A DNA stretch of 64,000 bases from Psychrobacter pacificensis (GCF_900101915.1 NZ_FNAL01000005.1:62001-126000); one strand, 5' to 3'; shown: positions 1 through 9,435, counted from the stretch's first letter. Notes: a model not told the origin generated them from the letters alone. Program-made: numbers and translations.

Positions 1-340
1 TGGGTAGTCCAGCTAGACGATTGACATGGCGCGCAACCAATCCTGTATTAAATAGCTGTTGTAGTTTTTGATTGCTAATATCGTACCCAGGCAAAGTTTT
101 CTGTAGCCATTTAATCAATGGGCGAGTCGCTGGCGCATGATTAAATTTGACAAAAAACGCGCGCACTTGCTGCAAGATTTGTAAGTGCTCACTCGTTAGG
201 CTGACATCTAGCGTGTCTGCTAGTTGTTGTGCGATAACAGGTGTCCAAATCGTATGGTCACACAAATGCCCATCTTGATCTAATGCAATATCGGTCGATG
301 CTGTGGCAGTATGAGTTGTCGTAGAGGTATGAGTCGTCAT
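1..340 (-). CDS. tusE: TusE/DsrC-family sulfur relay protein, 3' end cut by window edge
   Basis: TusE accepts sulfur from the TusBCD complex and hands it to MnmA for 2-thiolation of U34 in tRNA for Lys, Glu and Gln. The first 113 codons are visible. After a Thr-rich start of about 17 residues comes a DsrC-like domain with FNHAPATRPLIKW and, at the very edge, RHVNRLAGLP, which fits the family C-terminal pattern AGLPKPxGC. The persulfide-carrying cysteine would lie just outside the window. The ATG overlaps the tusB stop as ATGA, so translation is probably coupled. TusE rather than dissimilatory DsrC is inferred from the missing dsrAB genes nearby. Confidence 0.85.
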   Translation of the reverse strand, partial: MTTHTSTTTHTATASTDIALDQDGHLCDHTIWTPVIAQQLADTLDVSLTSEHLQILQQVRAFFVKFNHAPATRPLIKWLQKTLPGYDISNQKLQQLFNTGLVARHVNRLAGLP

Positions 341-666
341 AAGGCAATCGTCACCACTTTATCAAACTGACTATCCTGAGATAGGCTAATCCATTCTTCA
401 TCCGTTAAAATATCAGTCAATTTGCTCTCTAAATTTAGCTTGCCAGCAGTGTTAACTGTCAGCTGCGATATATCATCGGCTAATGCATAAATACCTGCAA
501 TACTATCTATTTCACTATCATTCAAATAGGCGTTGAGCCAGTCAATAAAAGCGGCTGTGGTGCCAAGTAAGATAATACTGTCGCCAGTACGCCAAGTGCG
601 AGACATCTCTTCAGCACTGCGCCTGAGGGTATCCATCGTGCTGTGTAATTGATATAAAGTTGCCAT
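337..666 (-). CDS. tusB: TusB/DsrH-family sulfur relay subunit
   Basis: This 109-residue protein is the TusB member of the cytoplasmic TusBCD heterohexamer, which takes persulfide sulfur from TusA. Assignment rests on size, on a DsrH-like segment (TGDSIILLGTTAAFIDW, near residue 30) and above all on its place between tusC and tusE. Sequence similarity to the family is otherwise weak. An in-frame TTG at 678 would add four residues; the ATG at 666 is preferred because DsrH proteins start close to the first strand. The stop overlaps tusE by ATGA. Confidence 0.75.
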   Translation of the reverse strand: MATLYQLHSTMDTLRRSAEEMSRTWRTGDSIILLGTTAAFIDWLNAYLNDSEIDSIAGIYALADDISQLTVNTAGKLNLESKLTDILTDEEWISLSQDSQFDKVVTIAL

Positions 667-719
667 AACAGTGTCCAAGTGTGTACTTTATTATTTTATA
701 AGTCTGATTATATTGCCAA

Positions 720-1046
720 TTAAAAAGTTAAAATCTGCTCAAAATCTTGCGAGCGGATCATTTCTGGCACCAGCATGAGCTGTGAAGTCAGATCTACTGG
801 CAGCATCCCAATCACCCAACCACTAAAGACATCATCAGGTAGCCAAGCCGCTGGCATGTCGTAAAGATCAAGCGACTGAATCATACCGTGCAAACGTGAT
901 TCAGGCTGCATCAATAAGCCAAAAACAGGTGCATCCAAGTACAGCTGCACTTCATGACCGAATGTCGCTAATGTCAGTGCCAGAGCGCAGCCTTCGTAGC
1001 TTGCTGCTTCGGTGGGTGTATGCAGCTGGATTAATAATCTCATCAT
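720..1046 (-). CDS. tusC: TusC/DsrF-family sulfur relay subunit
   Basis: A 108-residue DsrE/F-fold protein, slightly shorter than the usual length near 118. The N-terminal strand MRLLIQLHTP is followed by a small-residue helix (EGCALALTLATFGHEVQLYL), as in DsrF, and residues 55-80 keep the family pattern of the second half. TusC supports the TusBCD ring but is not thought to carry the active cysteine. It lies 49 bp after tusD and 54 bp before tusB, as in a single operon. AGGA sits just upstream of a double ATG at 1046/1043. Confidence 0.8.
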   Translation of the reverse strand: MMRLLIQLHTPTEAASYEGCALALTLATFGHEVQLYLDAPVFGLLMQPESRLHGMIQSLDLYDMPAAWLPDDVFSGWVIGMLPVDLTSQLMLVPEMIRSQDFEQILTF

Positions 1047-1095
1047 GTATTCCTAAATATATTTATCGCAGGCTAATGTCGTAATGGGTACGCTA

Positions 1096-1560
1096 TCAAA
1101 ACTTTATTAAGCGGCAGCCATCCTGCATCATCAGAGCGAGCTCACTGAGTCCCACCAACGTAAATCCTGTCGCCAGATTGTCACCATCAAGCTGATGGCG
1201 GGTACTGTTATCTGTGTCACTCACACCGCGGCTAAGAGCTGTGCTAACACAAACAGGCAGTGGCAACTGATAGCGCTCAGCCAACATTTGCCATTCTTTG
1301 GTCAAATTCATTTGATCAGCGGACTGCCAGAGTAGCCGATTCGCCAGATGCGCCGAATCCCCATAAAAAAAGACATTGAGCAATGGCCGTTTGGTGATAG
1401 GATTGTCGATGCCTTCTTTATTGACGATATCGTCTGCGTGACTGTCGATATTATGATCAGCTGATGCGCTCTTAAGATACGCGCGCGCATAACGTAATGC
1501 TAAATGCGCTAATGGGTGACTAGGATCAGCGGTAATGAGTAGTAGCGGGGTAGTAGTCAT
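1096..1560 (-). CDS. tusD: TusD/DsrE-family sulfurtransferase subunit
   Basis: TusD is the TusBCD subunit that receives sulfur from TusA on a conserved cysteine. The 154-residue reading keeps LLITADPS at the N-terminus, VFFYGDSAHLANRLL in the middle and LPVCVSTALSRGV, where the Cys is the expected sulfur acceptor and SRGV is typical of TusD. An insertion of about 30 mostly polar, charged residues (near 35-60) is longer than in E. coli. An in-frame GTG at 1575 would add five residues; the ATG at 1560 is chosen. It is the first gene of the tusD-tusC-tusB-tusE operon on the minus strand. Confidence 0.85.
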   Translation of the reverse strand: MTTTPLLLITADPSHPLAHLALRYARAYLKSASADHNIDSHADDIVNKEGIDNPITKRPLLNVFFYGDSAHLANRLLWQSADQMNLTKEWQMLAERYQLPLPVCVSTALSRGVSDTDNSTRHQLDGDNLATGFTLVGLSELALMMQDGCRLIKF

Positions 1561-1680
1561 AGGGGACAGTATCACATATTATAAATAAGCGTTTAGAGAG
1601 TGTTATAAGGGTGAGACAATATTATTGAAAGGCTATAAATGTTTTGTGTAAAGTAATCTAATCGATTTATAGTCGAGTTT

Positions 1681-1961
1681 TAGGGCGTGTTGAACATTCG
1701 CAAATAGGCACTGCTGATCGCTAAAATTGTTCCAGACAAGGCACAAAGCGACGATAATGCAGATGCCTTAGCGAGATTTGTAACGCAGTATGGGGCAATT
1801 TTAGCATTAGCCCCAACGATAAAAGCAGGGGACAGGACTCTGTTTTGCCGCTTCATCGTTAAAAATAAGCGCTTAGAATGACTAAACTTATTATTTTTAA
1901 CATCGAATCGCCTAAAAAATAGTCGCTGTCAGTGCCATGGTCGAATGTTCAACACGCCCTA
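1681..1961. mobile_element. MITE-like element with perfect 20-bp terminal inverted repeats
   Basis: The ends are perfect inverted repeats: TAGGGCGTGTTGAACATTCG at 1681-1700 and its reverse complement at 1942-1961. Without the outer TA on each side, which can be a TA target duplication, the element is 277 bp with 18-bp repeats. It has no transposase reading frame. Inside, near 1858-1905, lies an imperfect hairpin built from GTTAAAAATAAG and CTTATTATTTTTAAC. The size, repeats and TA flanks fit a non-autonomous element moved by an IS630/Tc1-like or TA-targeting IS5-type transposase; that family is inference. It sits between tusD and glnE. Confidence 0.8.
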
Positions 1962-2238
1962 ATATTTCTTAATACCATTGAGTCAAAACGCTATTTTTAT
2001 TGAGTATAAAGGTGCGCTGCAATGAAGCTGTCTCAAAGCATTTCGATTAAAGATGTTTATGCTACCATAAAGCGGCTCAAAGCAAATAGAGTCACTGTTA
2101 CTAAACAGGGCTTTATGTTTTGTAATGATATATTGAGTATGTTCATCTGATGCTGTGACTGTCTCGTAAGAAAAAACAATAAACTTATGAGTTGGGTTCA
2201 CGTAGTCTTACCATTCTATGTAAGGAGTTTTTGTCACT

Positions 2239-5103
2239 ATGTTACCTGCTATGCCCTCACGTATGAACAGTGGTACAGATTATCAGCCGACAGCAGAGCA
2301 ACTGCAAGTACTGCAAACAGCCAGTGAGTTTGCTTATCAAATTTGGGAGAGCCGAACGGTTTCCTGCCAAACATTTTTGCGTAGCTACCCACTGAACAGT
2401 ACGCTGACTCGTCAGCAAATCGATGATCTGATACAAGATTATACGCTAGATGAAAACTATCAACTCGCCGATGAAACGAAAGTCATGAGTGGCTTACGTA
2501 ATTTGCGTAAGCTGTTAATGATGCGCTGGATTTGGCAAGATGCCTTGCAGATGATTAGTCTTGAGCAATTGACTGATGAGCTATCAGAGTTTGCAGGCGG
2601 TTGTATCTCCTTTGCCAAGGACTATACCTATCAGCATTTGATTGCTAAATACGGTGAGCCAACCTTTATCAATGAACAAGGCAATGTGCAGATCGATGAT
2701 ATGGCCATCATGGCCATGGGTAAGCTTGGTGCTCAGGAACTGAATTTATCGAGCGATATTGACCTAATATTTGTACATCAAGCGCGCGGCGAAACCAATG
2801 GTGACAAGGCAAAGGGCACGCGTAGCATAGACAATAAACGTTTTATGACTCGTCTGGGTCAAGGGGTTATTAAGCTGCTTGATAATAAAACGGCTGACGG
2901 CTTTGTCTTTCGGGTTGATATGCGCTTGCGTCCATGGGGTGATGGCAGTGATTTGGCCATCCATCTCTCAGCGTTACAGAAATATTTTGCGTTGCATGGA
3001 CGCGCGTGGGAGCGTTTTGCTTGGTTAAAAGCACGAGTCGTTGGGCAGATAGATCAGCCATTTTATGATGCGATTCAGGCGCTAATCAAACCATTTGTCT
3101 TTCGCTATTATGTGGATTACAGCGCGTTTTCAGCACTCAGGGAGATGAAGTCGCTCATTCAAAATCAAGTTGCACAGCGTGAAGATCTAGACAATATTAA
3201 GCTTGGCGCGGGCGGTATCAGAGATATTGAGTTTATTGTACAAGCGTTTCAGCTGATCTACGGTGGTCGGCATCCTCAGCTACAGGTAAAGCCTTGTTTG
3301 GAGGCGATGCAAGTGTTGCGTGAGCTTGGATATCTAGAGCAGATTACCTACGATAACTTACAAGCCGCGTATCGGTTTTTGCGTCGACTTGAGCATGCGA
3401 TTCAAGCCATTAACGATCAGCAAACCCAAAGACTGCCGCATGATGCTTATTGGCAGCATAATCTTGCAGTGACGCTTGGGTTTAATGATTGGCAGGCATT
3501 ACTGACCCAATTAAATGCTCATCGAGACAATGTTAATGTGCCATTTGAACGTATGGTGACAGAGCGTCAAGTACCTGACAATGATGATACTGATCTAGAG
3601 CCTGAGCATTTAGAAGCGCAAATTGCGCGTTTAAATGAGGTACTAACAAAAGAAAATCGCGAGTTATTGCAGAATTTTTGGCAATCAAAGATGGTTGCCA
3701 ACCTCAGCGAGGAGGCCCGAGAGCGCTTAGATGATGCGTATCCTGTCATTGTCCATGCGCTATTAGCCCATCAAGAGCAGCAAAAACTTGCCAATGCTGC
3801 CTTACCGCGATTGATTGCATTGCTTGAAGCCATTTGCCGACGTTCAATCTACTTGGTCATGATTGCAGAAAACCCCAATGCAACGATTGAGCTGATTCCG
3901 ATGCTCTCGGCGAGCCCGTGGATTGCAAAAGAGTTGGCACAGTATCCTGTATTGTTAGACACCTTTTTACAGCAACACTATCGCCACCTGCCAGATAAGC
4001 CTGAGCTGCGTGACATCCTGCGCCAACAGCTATTGCGTGTCGAACCCAATGACGAAGAAGAGCTACTGAGTGTGCTGCGACTGTTCAAGAAAAACCAAGT
4101 GTTGGCTGTGGCTGCCAGCGATGTGTTGGCTGAGCGTCCAATCATGAAAGTCTCAGACTCACTGACTTATATTGCTGAAGTGGTACTAGAAGCCGCGCTA
4201 GAGCGAGCGTTTGCCGAAATCGTCAATCGTTATGGCTATCCTATCGGTCAAGATGGCGATCCAGTCACTGAGGCTGACTGTGGTTTTGCGATTATCGGTT
4301 ATGGCAAGCTTGGTGGTTTAGAGCTCTCGTATTCTTCCGACTTGGATTTGGTATTCTTACATAAGATAAAAGAGCAGGGCATGACCACAGGTGAGAAGTC
4401 AGTGAGTGGCATGAAGTTTGCCGCACGTCTGGTACAAAAGCTGATGAATTATCTCAATACCCAAACGCGAGATGGTAGGGCATATGAGATTGACATGCGT
4501 CTGCGTCCGTCGGGCAACGCTGGCATGATGGTCGTGTCCTGTCATGCCTTTGAAACTTATCAAATGGACAAAGCGTGGTCATGGGAGCATCAAGCACTGG
4601 TGCGCGCTCGGGCGATTTGTGGTGACAGACGAGTGACTGCACGCTTCTGTGACATTCGCCGAGATGTGCTGGCGCTGCCGCGGACGTTAGAGCAAGTACG
4701 CTCTGAGGTCACCAGTATGCGTATCAAAATGCAGAAGCACTTAGGCACCAGCCAGTGGCAACAGCAAGCGGGCAAGTTTCAACTCAAACAAGATGCAGGC
4801 GGTATTGTAGACATTGAATTCTTAGCGCAGTTTGCGGTATTGGCCTATTCACATGAGCATCCAAGCTTGACCAAATGGAGTGATAATGTCCGTATTTTTG
4901 AAGAAGTTGCTTCACTTGGTATTTGGGAGGAGCAAGTTTGTCAGGCATTAACAGATGCTTATCTTAGAATACGTGCTGCGACTCATCAACTGGCACTATC
5001 AGAGCAATCATTATTGGTCGATGAGTCGCTTTGGCAAGAAACACGCGCACTGGTACAAGCACAGTGGCAGCATCTAATGGGCGTAAAATCTGTCAAAGAA
5101 TAA
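2239..5103 (+). CDS. glnE: Bifunctional glutamine synthetase adenylyltransferase/deadenylase
   Basis: GlnE adenylylates glutamine synthetase under nitrogen excess and removes the AMP under limitation, under control of PII. The 954 residues match the usual length near 946. The two nucleotidyltransferase halves are both intact: MGKLGAQELNLSSDIDLIF near residues 160-178 (deadenylylating half, D173/D175) and YGKLGGLELSYSSDLDLVF near 688-706 (adenylylating half, D701/D703). Each is followed by DMRLRP and GAGGIRDIEF/DAGGIVDIEF. TAAGGAG lies 11 bp before the ATG. It appears to be transcribed alone and starts 277 bp after the MITE-like element. Confidence 0.97.
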   Translation: MLPAMPSRMNSGTDYQPTAEQLQVLQTASEFAYQIWESRTVSCQTFLRSYPLNSTLTRQQIDDLIQDYTLDENYQLADETKVMSGLRNLRKLLMMRWIWQDALQMISLEQLTDELSEFAGGCISFAKDYTYQHLIAKYGEPTFINEQGNVQIDDMAIMAMGKLGAQELNLSSDIDLIFVHQARGETNGDKAKGTRSIDNKRFMTRLGQGVIKLLDNKTADGFVFRVDMRLRPWGDGSDLAIHLSALQKYFALHGRAWERFAWLKARVVGQIDQPFYDAIQALIKPFVFRYYVDYSAFSALREMKSLIQNQVAQREDLDNIKLGAGGIRDIEFIVQAFQLIYGGRHPQLQVKPCLEAMQVLRELGYLEQITYDNLQAAYRFLRRLEHAIQAINDQQTQRLPHDAYWQHNLAVTLGFNDWQALLTQLNAHRDNVNVPFERMVTERQVPDNDDTDLEPEHLEAQIARLNEVLTKENRELLQNFWQSKMVANLSEEARERLDDAYPVIVHALLAHQEQQKLANAALPRLIALLEAICRRSIYLVMIAENPNATIELIPMLSASPWIAKELAQYPVLLDTFLQQHYRHLPDKPELRDILRQQLLRVEPNDEEELLSVLRLFKKNQVLAVAASDVLAERPIMKVSDSLTYIAEVVLEAALERAFAEIVNRYGYPIGQDGDPVTEADCGFAIIGYGKLGGLELSYSSDLDLVFLHKIKEQGMTTGEKSVSGMKFAARLVQKLMNYLNTQTRDGRAYEIDMRLRPSGNAGMMVVSCHAFETYQMDKAWSWEHQALVRARAICGDRRVTARFCDIRRDVLALPRTLEQVRSEVTSMRIKMQKHLGTSQWQQQAGKFQLKQDAGGIVDIEFLAQFAVLAYSHEHPSLTKWSDNVRIFEEVASLGIWEEQVCQALTDAYLRIRAATHQLALSEQSLLVDESLWQETRALVQAQWQHLMGVKSVKE

Positions 5104-5412
5104 TTATGAGATTTGTTTTTATTAAGGCCTTGCCGATAGCCAAAGAGGCGCTTAAACTGTAAGGCCTTATGATAATTAAAAACCGTAATTAAAAACTATA
5201 GGGTCTCAAACCAAAAGATTTCATTTGCCAACACGGCCAGTGATATAATCGGTCACACATCATTATAATACAGTCAAGTGTTCGTCATAATGAAGCGGTA
5301 TTTGAGCAATAAAAATGAACGCTGCAGTATTATCACACGATGTTGATCAATACTATTAAATAAAACCTACCTAAAAAAAGTTAGACGTCAGTGCTAGCAT
5401 AAGGACTATAAA
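5104..5412. other. Intergenic region between glnE and ilvE
   Basis: No gene is visible here. It holds two copies of the palindrome AAGGCCTT (near 5125 and 5160) and a possible extended -10 promoter for ilvE at 5241-5249. No T-rich terminator hairpin for glnE was found. Confidence 0.5.
5241..5249 (+). promoter_or_regulatory. Candidate extended -10 promoter of ilvE
   Basis: TGATATAAT has the TGn plus TATAAT form of an extended -10 element, about 165 bp before the ilvE ATG. A TTGCCA at 5225-5230 is too close (13 bp) to be an ordinary -35. A second TATAAT lies at about 5263. This is pattern recognition only. Confidence 0.35.
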
Positions 5413-6342
5413 ATGAATATGGCAACACAAGATGGTAAGCTTTGGATGAATGGCACAATAATTGAACAACCAGATGCCAACGTTCATGTGCTTACCCATA
5501 GCTTGCATTATGGCATGGCTGTGTTTGAAGGCGTACGCGCTTACCAAACAGCTGACAACCGCACCGCTATTTTTCGCCTAAAGGAACACACCGAACGTCT
5601 CCTTGGTTCGGCAAAAATCTTTCAAATGGACGTGCCGTTTGATGCGGCGACGCTAGAGCAAGCACATAAAGATGTGGTCAAGCAAAACAACTTGGCAGAA
5701 GCCTATATTCGTCCGCTTATTTGGGTAGGTGCAGAAAAGCTTGGCTTATCTTCGCGTGACAATAGCATCAATGCTATGGTTGCTGCGTGGCACTGGGGCG
5801 CCTATCTTGGTGAGGAAGGTATCAAAAATGGTATCCGTGTAAAAACCTCTTCATTCACGCATCATATGCCAAACGTCACTATGTGTAAGGCAAAAGCCTC
5901 AAGCAACTATCCTGTGTCTATCATGGCCAACCAAGAAGTCACTCGTAATGGTTATGACGAAGCTATCTTGATGGATCCGCAAGGGTATGTATGTCAAGGC
6001 GCTGGCGAGAACTTATTCTTGGTAAAAAATGGCGTGCTACATACGCCAGATTTGGCGGGCGGCGCACTTGACGGTATCACCCGTCGCACTATCATTCAGT
6101 TTGCTGAAGATTTGGGTATCAAAGTCGTTGAGCGCCGCATCACTCGTGATGAGTTCTATCTAGCTGACGAGATCTTTATGACTGGCACGGCTGCTGAAGT
6201 GACTCCTATCCGTGAATATGATGATCGTGTCATTGGTAATGGTGGCCGCGGCGAGATCACTGAAAAACTGCAAACTCTATATTTCGATGTGGTACATGGT
6301 CGTAATGAGCAGTATATGGACTGGTTAAGCTTTATTGACTAA
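5413..6342 (+). CDS. ilvE: Branched-chain amino acid aminotransferase
   Basis: IlvE catalyses the last step of isoleucine, leucine and valine synthesis, transferring the amino group from glutamate to the 2-oxo acids with PLP. At 309 residues it has the length of E. coli IlvE. Fold-type IV landmarks are present: HSLHYGMAVFEGVRAY near residue 30, the Schiff-base lysine in KASSNY (K161), and GAGENLFLVKNG near 200, which supports the cofactor phosphate site. AAGGA lies 8 bp before the ATG; a second ATG is at 5419. It stands alone, followed by a clear terminator. Confidence 0.96.
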   Translation: MNMATQDGKLWMNGTIIEQPDANVHVLTHSLHYGMAVFEGVRAYQTADNRTAIFRLKEHTERLLGSAKIFQMDVPFDAATLEQAHKDVVKQNNLAEAYIRPLIWVGAEKLGLSSRDNSINAMVAAWHWGAYLGEEGIKNGIRVKTSSFTHHMPNVTMCKAKASSNYPVSIMANQEVTRNGYDEAILMDPQGYVCQGAGENLFLVKNGVLHTPDLAGGALDGITRRTIIQFAEDLGIKVVERRITRDEFYLADEIFMTGTAAEVTPIREYDDRVIGNGGRGEITEKLQTLYFDVVHGRNEQYMDWLSFID

Positions 6343-6368
6343 TAAAGTCGTTAGTTTAAAGACCAAAA

Positions 6369-6399
6369 AGGCTGAACATAATTGTTCAGTCTTTTTTTT
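6369..6399 (+). terminator. Rho-independent terminator of ilvE
   Basis: The stem CTGAACA/TGTTCAG (6372-6378 and 6383-6389) with a TAAT loop is followed by eight T at 6392-6399, starting 30 bp after the ilvE stop. Confidence 0.85.
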
Positions 6400-6448
6400 A
6401 TGCTAATATAGCCATCATATTTATTCTTAAGATTAAAGTGAGCAGTCC

Positions 6449-7285
6449 ATGGCAATAGATTCTAGTACAGCAGATAATAAAGATATCAAACAAATTATTT
6501 GTATTAAATGGGGTACAAAGTACGGGGCTGATTACGCCAATAAACTATATGGCATGGTATCGCGTAATATCACGCCACCATTTCGTTTCGTCTGTTTTAC
6601 CGATGATACCACCGATGTACGTCCAGAAATTGAATGTCAAGAATTGCCACCATTAGATGTCACTATGCCAACCAACACACTTGGCAAGTGGCCAAAATCA
6701 CGTTTGTGGGGTGAGAAGTTAGGTGATTTGACAGGAACAGTATTATTTGTAGATTTGGATGTGATTATAGTAGATAGTCTCGATCCTTTCTTTGAATACG
6801 GCGAGCCGGACGATGTTATTTTATCTTATAACCCAAGTAACCCGCTAGAGCGCCTCGGCCAGACTTCTTGCTTCCGCTTTCAGGTAGGGTCGTTAGTATC
6901 TCTTCAAGAGAAGTTTAAAGCAGATCCACAAGGCATCGCGGACAAATATCGTTTTGAGCAGCGCTTTGTGACGCGTAACGCCCCAGGCGGGGTTAAGTTA
7001 TTTCCGAAAAAGTGGGTTGCGCATTTTAGACGCAAATGCCGTCAACCGTTCCCACTTAACTACATCAAAGAGCCAAAGATTCCTAAAGGTGCTCGAATTG
7101 TTATTTTCCCAGGAGATCTATATCCGACACATGCGATTGAAGGTAAGTACAATAAAAATGCTGCTAACAATGCCAAAGATCACTTAAAAAGATTAACTGA
7201 GCCCAAAAATCTAAAAAGACCGCTACGTCACTTGCGTCATTTTATCTTGCCGGTAGGGTGGATCGAAAAGTACTGGAAAGAATAG
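6449..7285 (+). CDS. GT8-like glycosyltransferase
   Basis: A 278-residue cytoplasmic glycosyltransferase with a nucleotide-sugar binding N-terminal half. It opens with CIKWGTKYGADYANKLY and FVCFTDDT, typical of a group of LOS/capsule transferases, and has a DXD metal/nucleotide site in FVDLDVIIVD (D102/D104). The C-terminal part (KKWVAHFRRKCR, then IVIFPGD near 215) is rich in Lys and Arg, suggesting contact with the inner membrane surface. It is homologous to the gene at 17131-17925 at the other end of the island. Donor and acceptor sugars cannot be told from sequence. It is the first gene of the glycan island after ilvE. Confidence 0.8.
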   Translation: MAIDSSTADNKDIKQIICIKWGTKYGADYANKLYGMVSRNITPPFRFVCFTDDTTDVRPEIECQELPPLDVTMPTNTLGKWPKSRLWGEKLGDLTGTVLFVDLDVIIVDSLDPFFEYGEPDDVILSYNPSNPLERLGQTSCFRFQVGSLVSLQEKFKADPQGIADKYRFEQRFVTRNAPGGVKLFPKKWVAHFRRKCRQPFPLNYIKEPKIPKGARIVIFPGDLYPTHAIEGKYNKNAANNAKDHLKRLTEPKNLKRPLRHLRHFILPVGWIEKYWKE

Positions 7286-7358
7286 GTCCCATTATATATT
7301 TGAGTATTATCGCATTGCATTAGCAAAGATAAACATTAGTCAGTGAACGGATAAAATT

Positions 7359-8225
7359 ATGAATACAGAAGATACTATTAAAGTCTTTGTTGGTTGTGAC
7401 CCAAATAACTGTGATCTAGAGCAGATGATGGTATTAGATTATAGTATTCATAAACATACCAGTGTACCCGTTGAGATAGTATGGATGCAGCTGTCACGTG
7501 ATCCTAATAGCTATTGGTATTCTAATCCTGAGACTGGAGAGGGTTGGAATACCACTAAATGGTCAACGCCTTTTTCAGGCTTTCGCTGGGCAATTCCAGA
7601 GTACTGTCAATACTCTGGTCGTGCCATCTACATGGACGCTGATGTCATTATTTTAGATGATTTGGCAAAGCTGTGGCACCATCCTATTGAAGGACAGTCT
7701 GTTGTAGCTGCTAAGACTAATGCGGATATGACTCGGTTGTGTACCTGCGTATGGGATTGCAAGGCGGCAAAAAACATTGTCCTACCAATTAAAAAACTCA
7801 GGAAAGATCCCAAAAGCCATAAAGAAATGATGGCTGTATTTAAAGATAATAATCAGCTCATTGAGCCTTATCAGGATAGTTACAACTGTATAGATGGCGA
7901 AAACTTAGCGTTAGAAGATATTAGGATTTTGCATTATTCAGATATGGGTACGCAGTTCAGTCATAAATATTCATTACCTAGAGTCAGTGAAGAAGGTATC
8001 GAGCACTGGTTTGACGGTAAAATAATGTCCCACCCGAGGCAGGATTTATCTGAGGTTTTTGATGAATATTATAACGAAGCACTTGCTGCTGGATACGATT
8101 TAGACAGTTATAGGGTGGAACCTTTCGGTCATTTTCCTAAAAAATCTCAAGAAAGGTATACCGGTAATAAGGTGACTCGTCCACACGCTTCTAAATCATT
8201 TTTTTCGAAGCTATTTAAACGCTAG
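7359..8225 (+). CDS. GT8-like glycosyltransferase with DAD motif
   Basis: A 288-residue protein starting with KVFVGCDPNN and containing GRAIYMDADVIILDDL, where D93-A94-D95 is the DXD motif that binds Mn and the nucleotide sugar. The C-terminal end (SKSFFSKLFKR) is short, basic and amphipathic, as in peripheral membrane glycosyltransferases. It follows the preceding transferase by 73 bp in the same direction and precedes two GT4 genes, so all four may be co-transcribed. Its role in building a surface glycan is inferred from context; the linkage is unknown. Confidence 0.78.
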   Translation: MNTEDTIKVFVGCDPNNCDLEQMMVLDYSIHKHTSVPVEIVWMQLSRDPNSYWYSNPETGEGWNTTKWSTPFSGFRWAIPEYCQYSGRAIYMDADVIILDDLAKLWHHPIEGQSVVAAKTNADMTRLCTCVWDCKAAKNIVLPIKKLRKDPKSHKEMMAVFKDNNQLIEPYQDSYNCIDGENLALEDIRILHYSDMGTQFSHKYSLPRVSEEGIEHWFDGKIMSHPRQDLSEVFDEYYNEALAAGYDLDSYRVEPFGHFPKKSQERYTGNKVTRPHASKSFFSKLFKR

Positions 8226-8290
8226 TTTTTTAATGAAGCAATGATAAGCCTTTCTAAGAAGGTGAAAAATTACTCCATAGGTTATCGTGT

Positions 8291-9370
8291 ATGAAGCAGC
8301 ATAAAAAAACAGTGTTACTCGTTATTAATTGTCTACAGGGCGGTGGTGCGGAACGTGTCGTATTAACATTGGGGCAAGGGTTTTATGAATTGGGCTATGA
8401 AGTACATATTCTAAGATTTAAGCTGTTAGTACAGTATGACTTAAGTCCGAGTCTTAACTATCATGTACTTAAGTTTAAGCCGTATAAACTTATACCAGGG
8501 GCACAAAGACGTGACCAGATTTTTGCACGTGCTGTCGATAAATACGTGTCGAAAAATATCGGTCAGCCTGACATCATACTGTCCAACTTAGATCGTGCCG
8601 ATAGTATTCTAAGTAATAGTAAACTGCCTAATATCACTTATATTATTCATAACACAGTATCACTACTCTATAAGTTTAATAAAAATCACGACGCTGAGCA
8701 GTTAAAGCAAAGAATGATAGATATATATGCCAAGCATCCTTGTGTGTGCGTCAGTGAAGGCGCTCAAAAAGATTTTATTAAGAGCTTTGGTCATATTACG
8801 CCAACCACTGCCATTCATAATCCAATAGATAAAAACAGTATTCAACAACAAGCCGATGCTTTTGTCCCTGACTACCAAAACTATATTATCCATGTCGGTA
8901 GTTTCAAAGATGCCAAGCGTCATGATGTATTGGTAAATGCTTATGCAAAAACAGATCAATCTATGCCTTTACTGCTCTTGGGTCAAGGGAAGCATAAAAG
9001 TGAAACAGAGCGACTGGTAACAGAGTTAAGCCTAGAAGACAAAGTAATATTTTTAGGATTTCGTGATAATCCCTTCCCTTATATCAAAAATGCGCAGTTT
9101 AAGATACTGACCTCTGACTGGGAGGGTTTTGCTTTAGTTATTGCCGAAGCTCTTGTGCTAGGTACTCCTGTTATCAGTACCAACTGTCCATCAGGCCCAA
9201 GTGAATTACTACCAGAGCGTAACTTAATGCCGATGGGCGATGTTGATGCCATTGCCGCAAAAATGCAGCAAGCGATGAGTAATCCGCAAGCGTTTCATGC
9301 GCCATTCGATGAAGCGCTGCTACCAGCCAAAATAGCAGAAAAATACGTAGAATTTACCCAAAATCTTTAG
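8291..9370 (+). CDS. GT4-family glycosyltransferase (group 1), paralog A
   Basis: A 359-residue GT-B fold transferase. The N-terminal acceptor domain starts with LVINCLQGGGAERVVLTLG; the C-terminal donor domain has IIHVGSFKDAKRHDVLV near 200 and the EX7E motif EGFALVIAE (E278 and E286), followed by LGTPVISTNCPSGPSELL. These are standard for retaining group 1 enzymes that use nucleotide sugars at the inner face of the membrane. It is a tandem paralog of the next gene: the first 40 residues and the donor-domain motif match closely while residues 45-190 differ, which suggests different acceptors. Confidence 0.85.
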   Translation: MKQHKKTVLLVINCLQGGGAERVVLTLGQGFYELGYEVHILRFKLLVQYDLSPSLNYHVLKFKPYKLIPGAQRRDQIFARAVDKYVSKNIGQPDIILSNLDRADSILSNSKLPNITYIIHNTVSLLYKFNKNHDAEQLKQRMIDIYAKHPCVCVSEGAQKDFIKSFGHITPTTAIHNPIDKNSIQQQADAFVPDYQNYIIHVGSFKDAKRHDVLVNAYAKTDQSMPLLLLGQGKHKSETERLVTELSLEDKVIFLGFRDNPFPYIKNAQFKILTSDWEGFALVIAEALVLGTPVISTNCPSGPSELLPERNLMPMGDVDAIAAKMQQAMSNPQAFHAPFDEALLPAKIAEKYVEFTQNL

Positions 9371-9435
9371 CTGGCAAAACAGTTGGGCCGCTACATGTCT
9401 AAGTCTAAATATTTATTTTTAAGAATACTTAATAA

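Noticed and set aside
1983-2201. A 72-codon open frame on the minus strand between the MITE-like element and glnE
   Set aside because: No ribosome site, no recognisable motif, Ser/Ile/Asn-rich composition like random AT-rich DNA, and it overlaps the expected glnE promoter.
5314-5358. Possible leader peptides upstream of ilvE (short frames with Val, Leu or Ile)
   Set aside because: The branched-chain codons are not clustered and no terminator/antiterminator pair follows, so attenuation is not supported.
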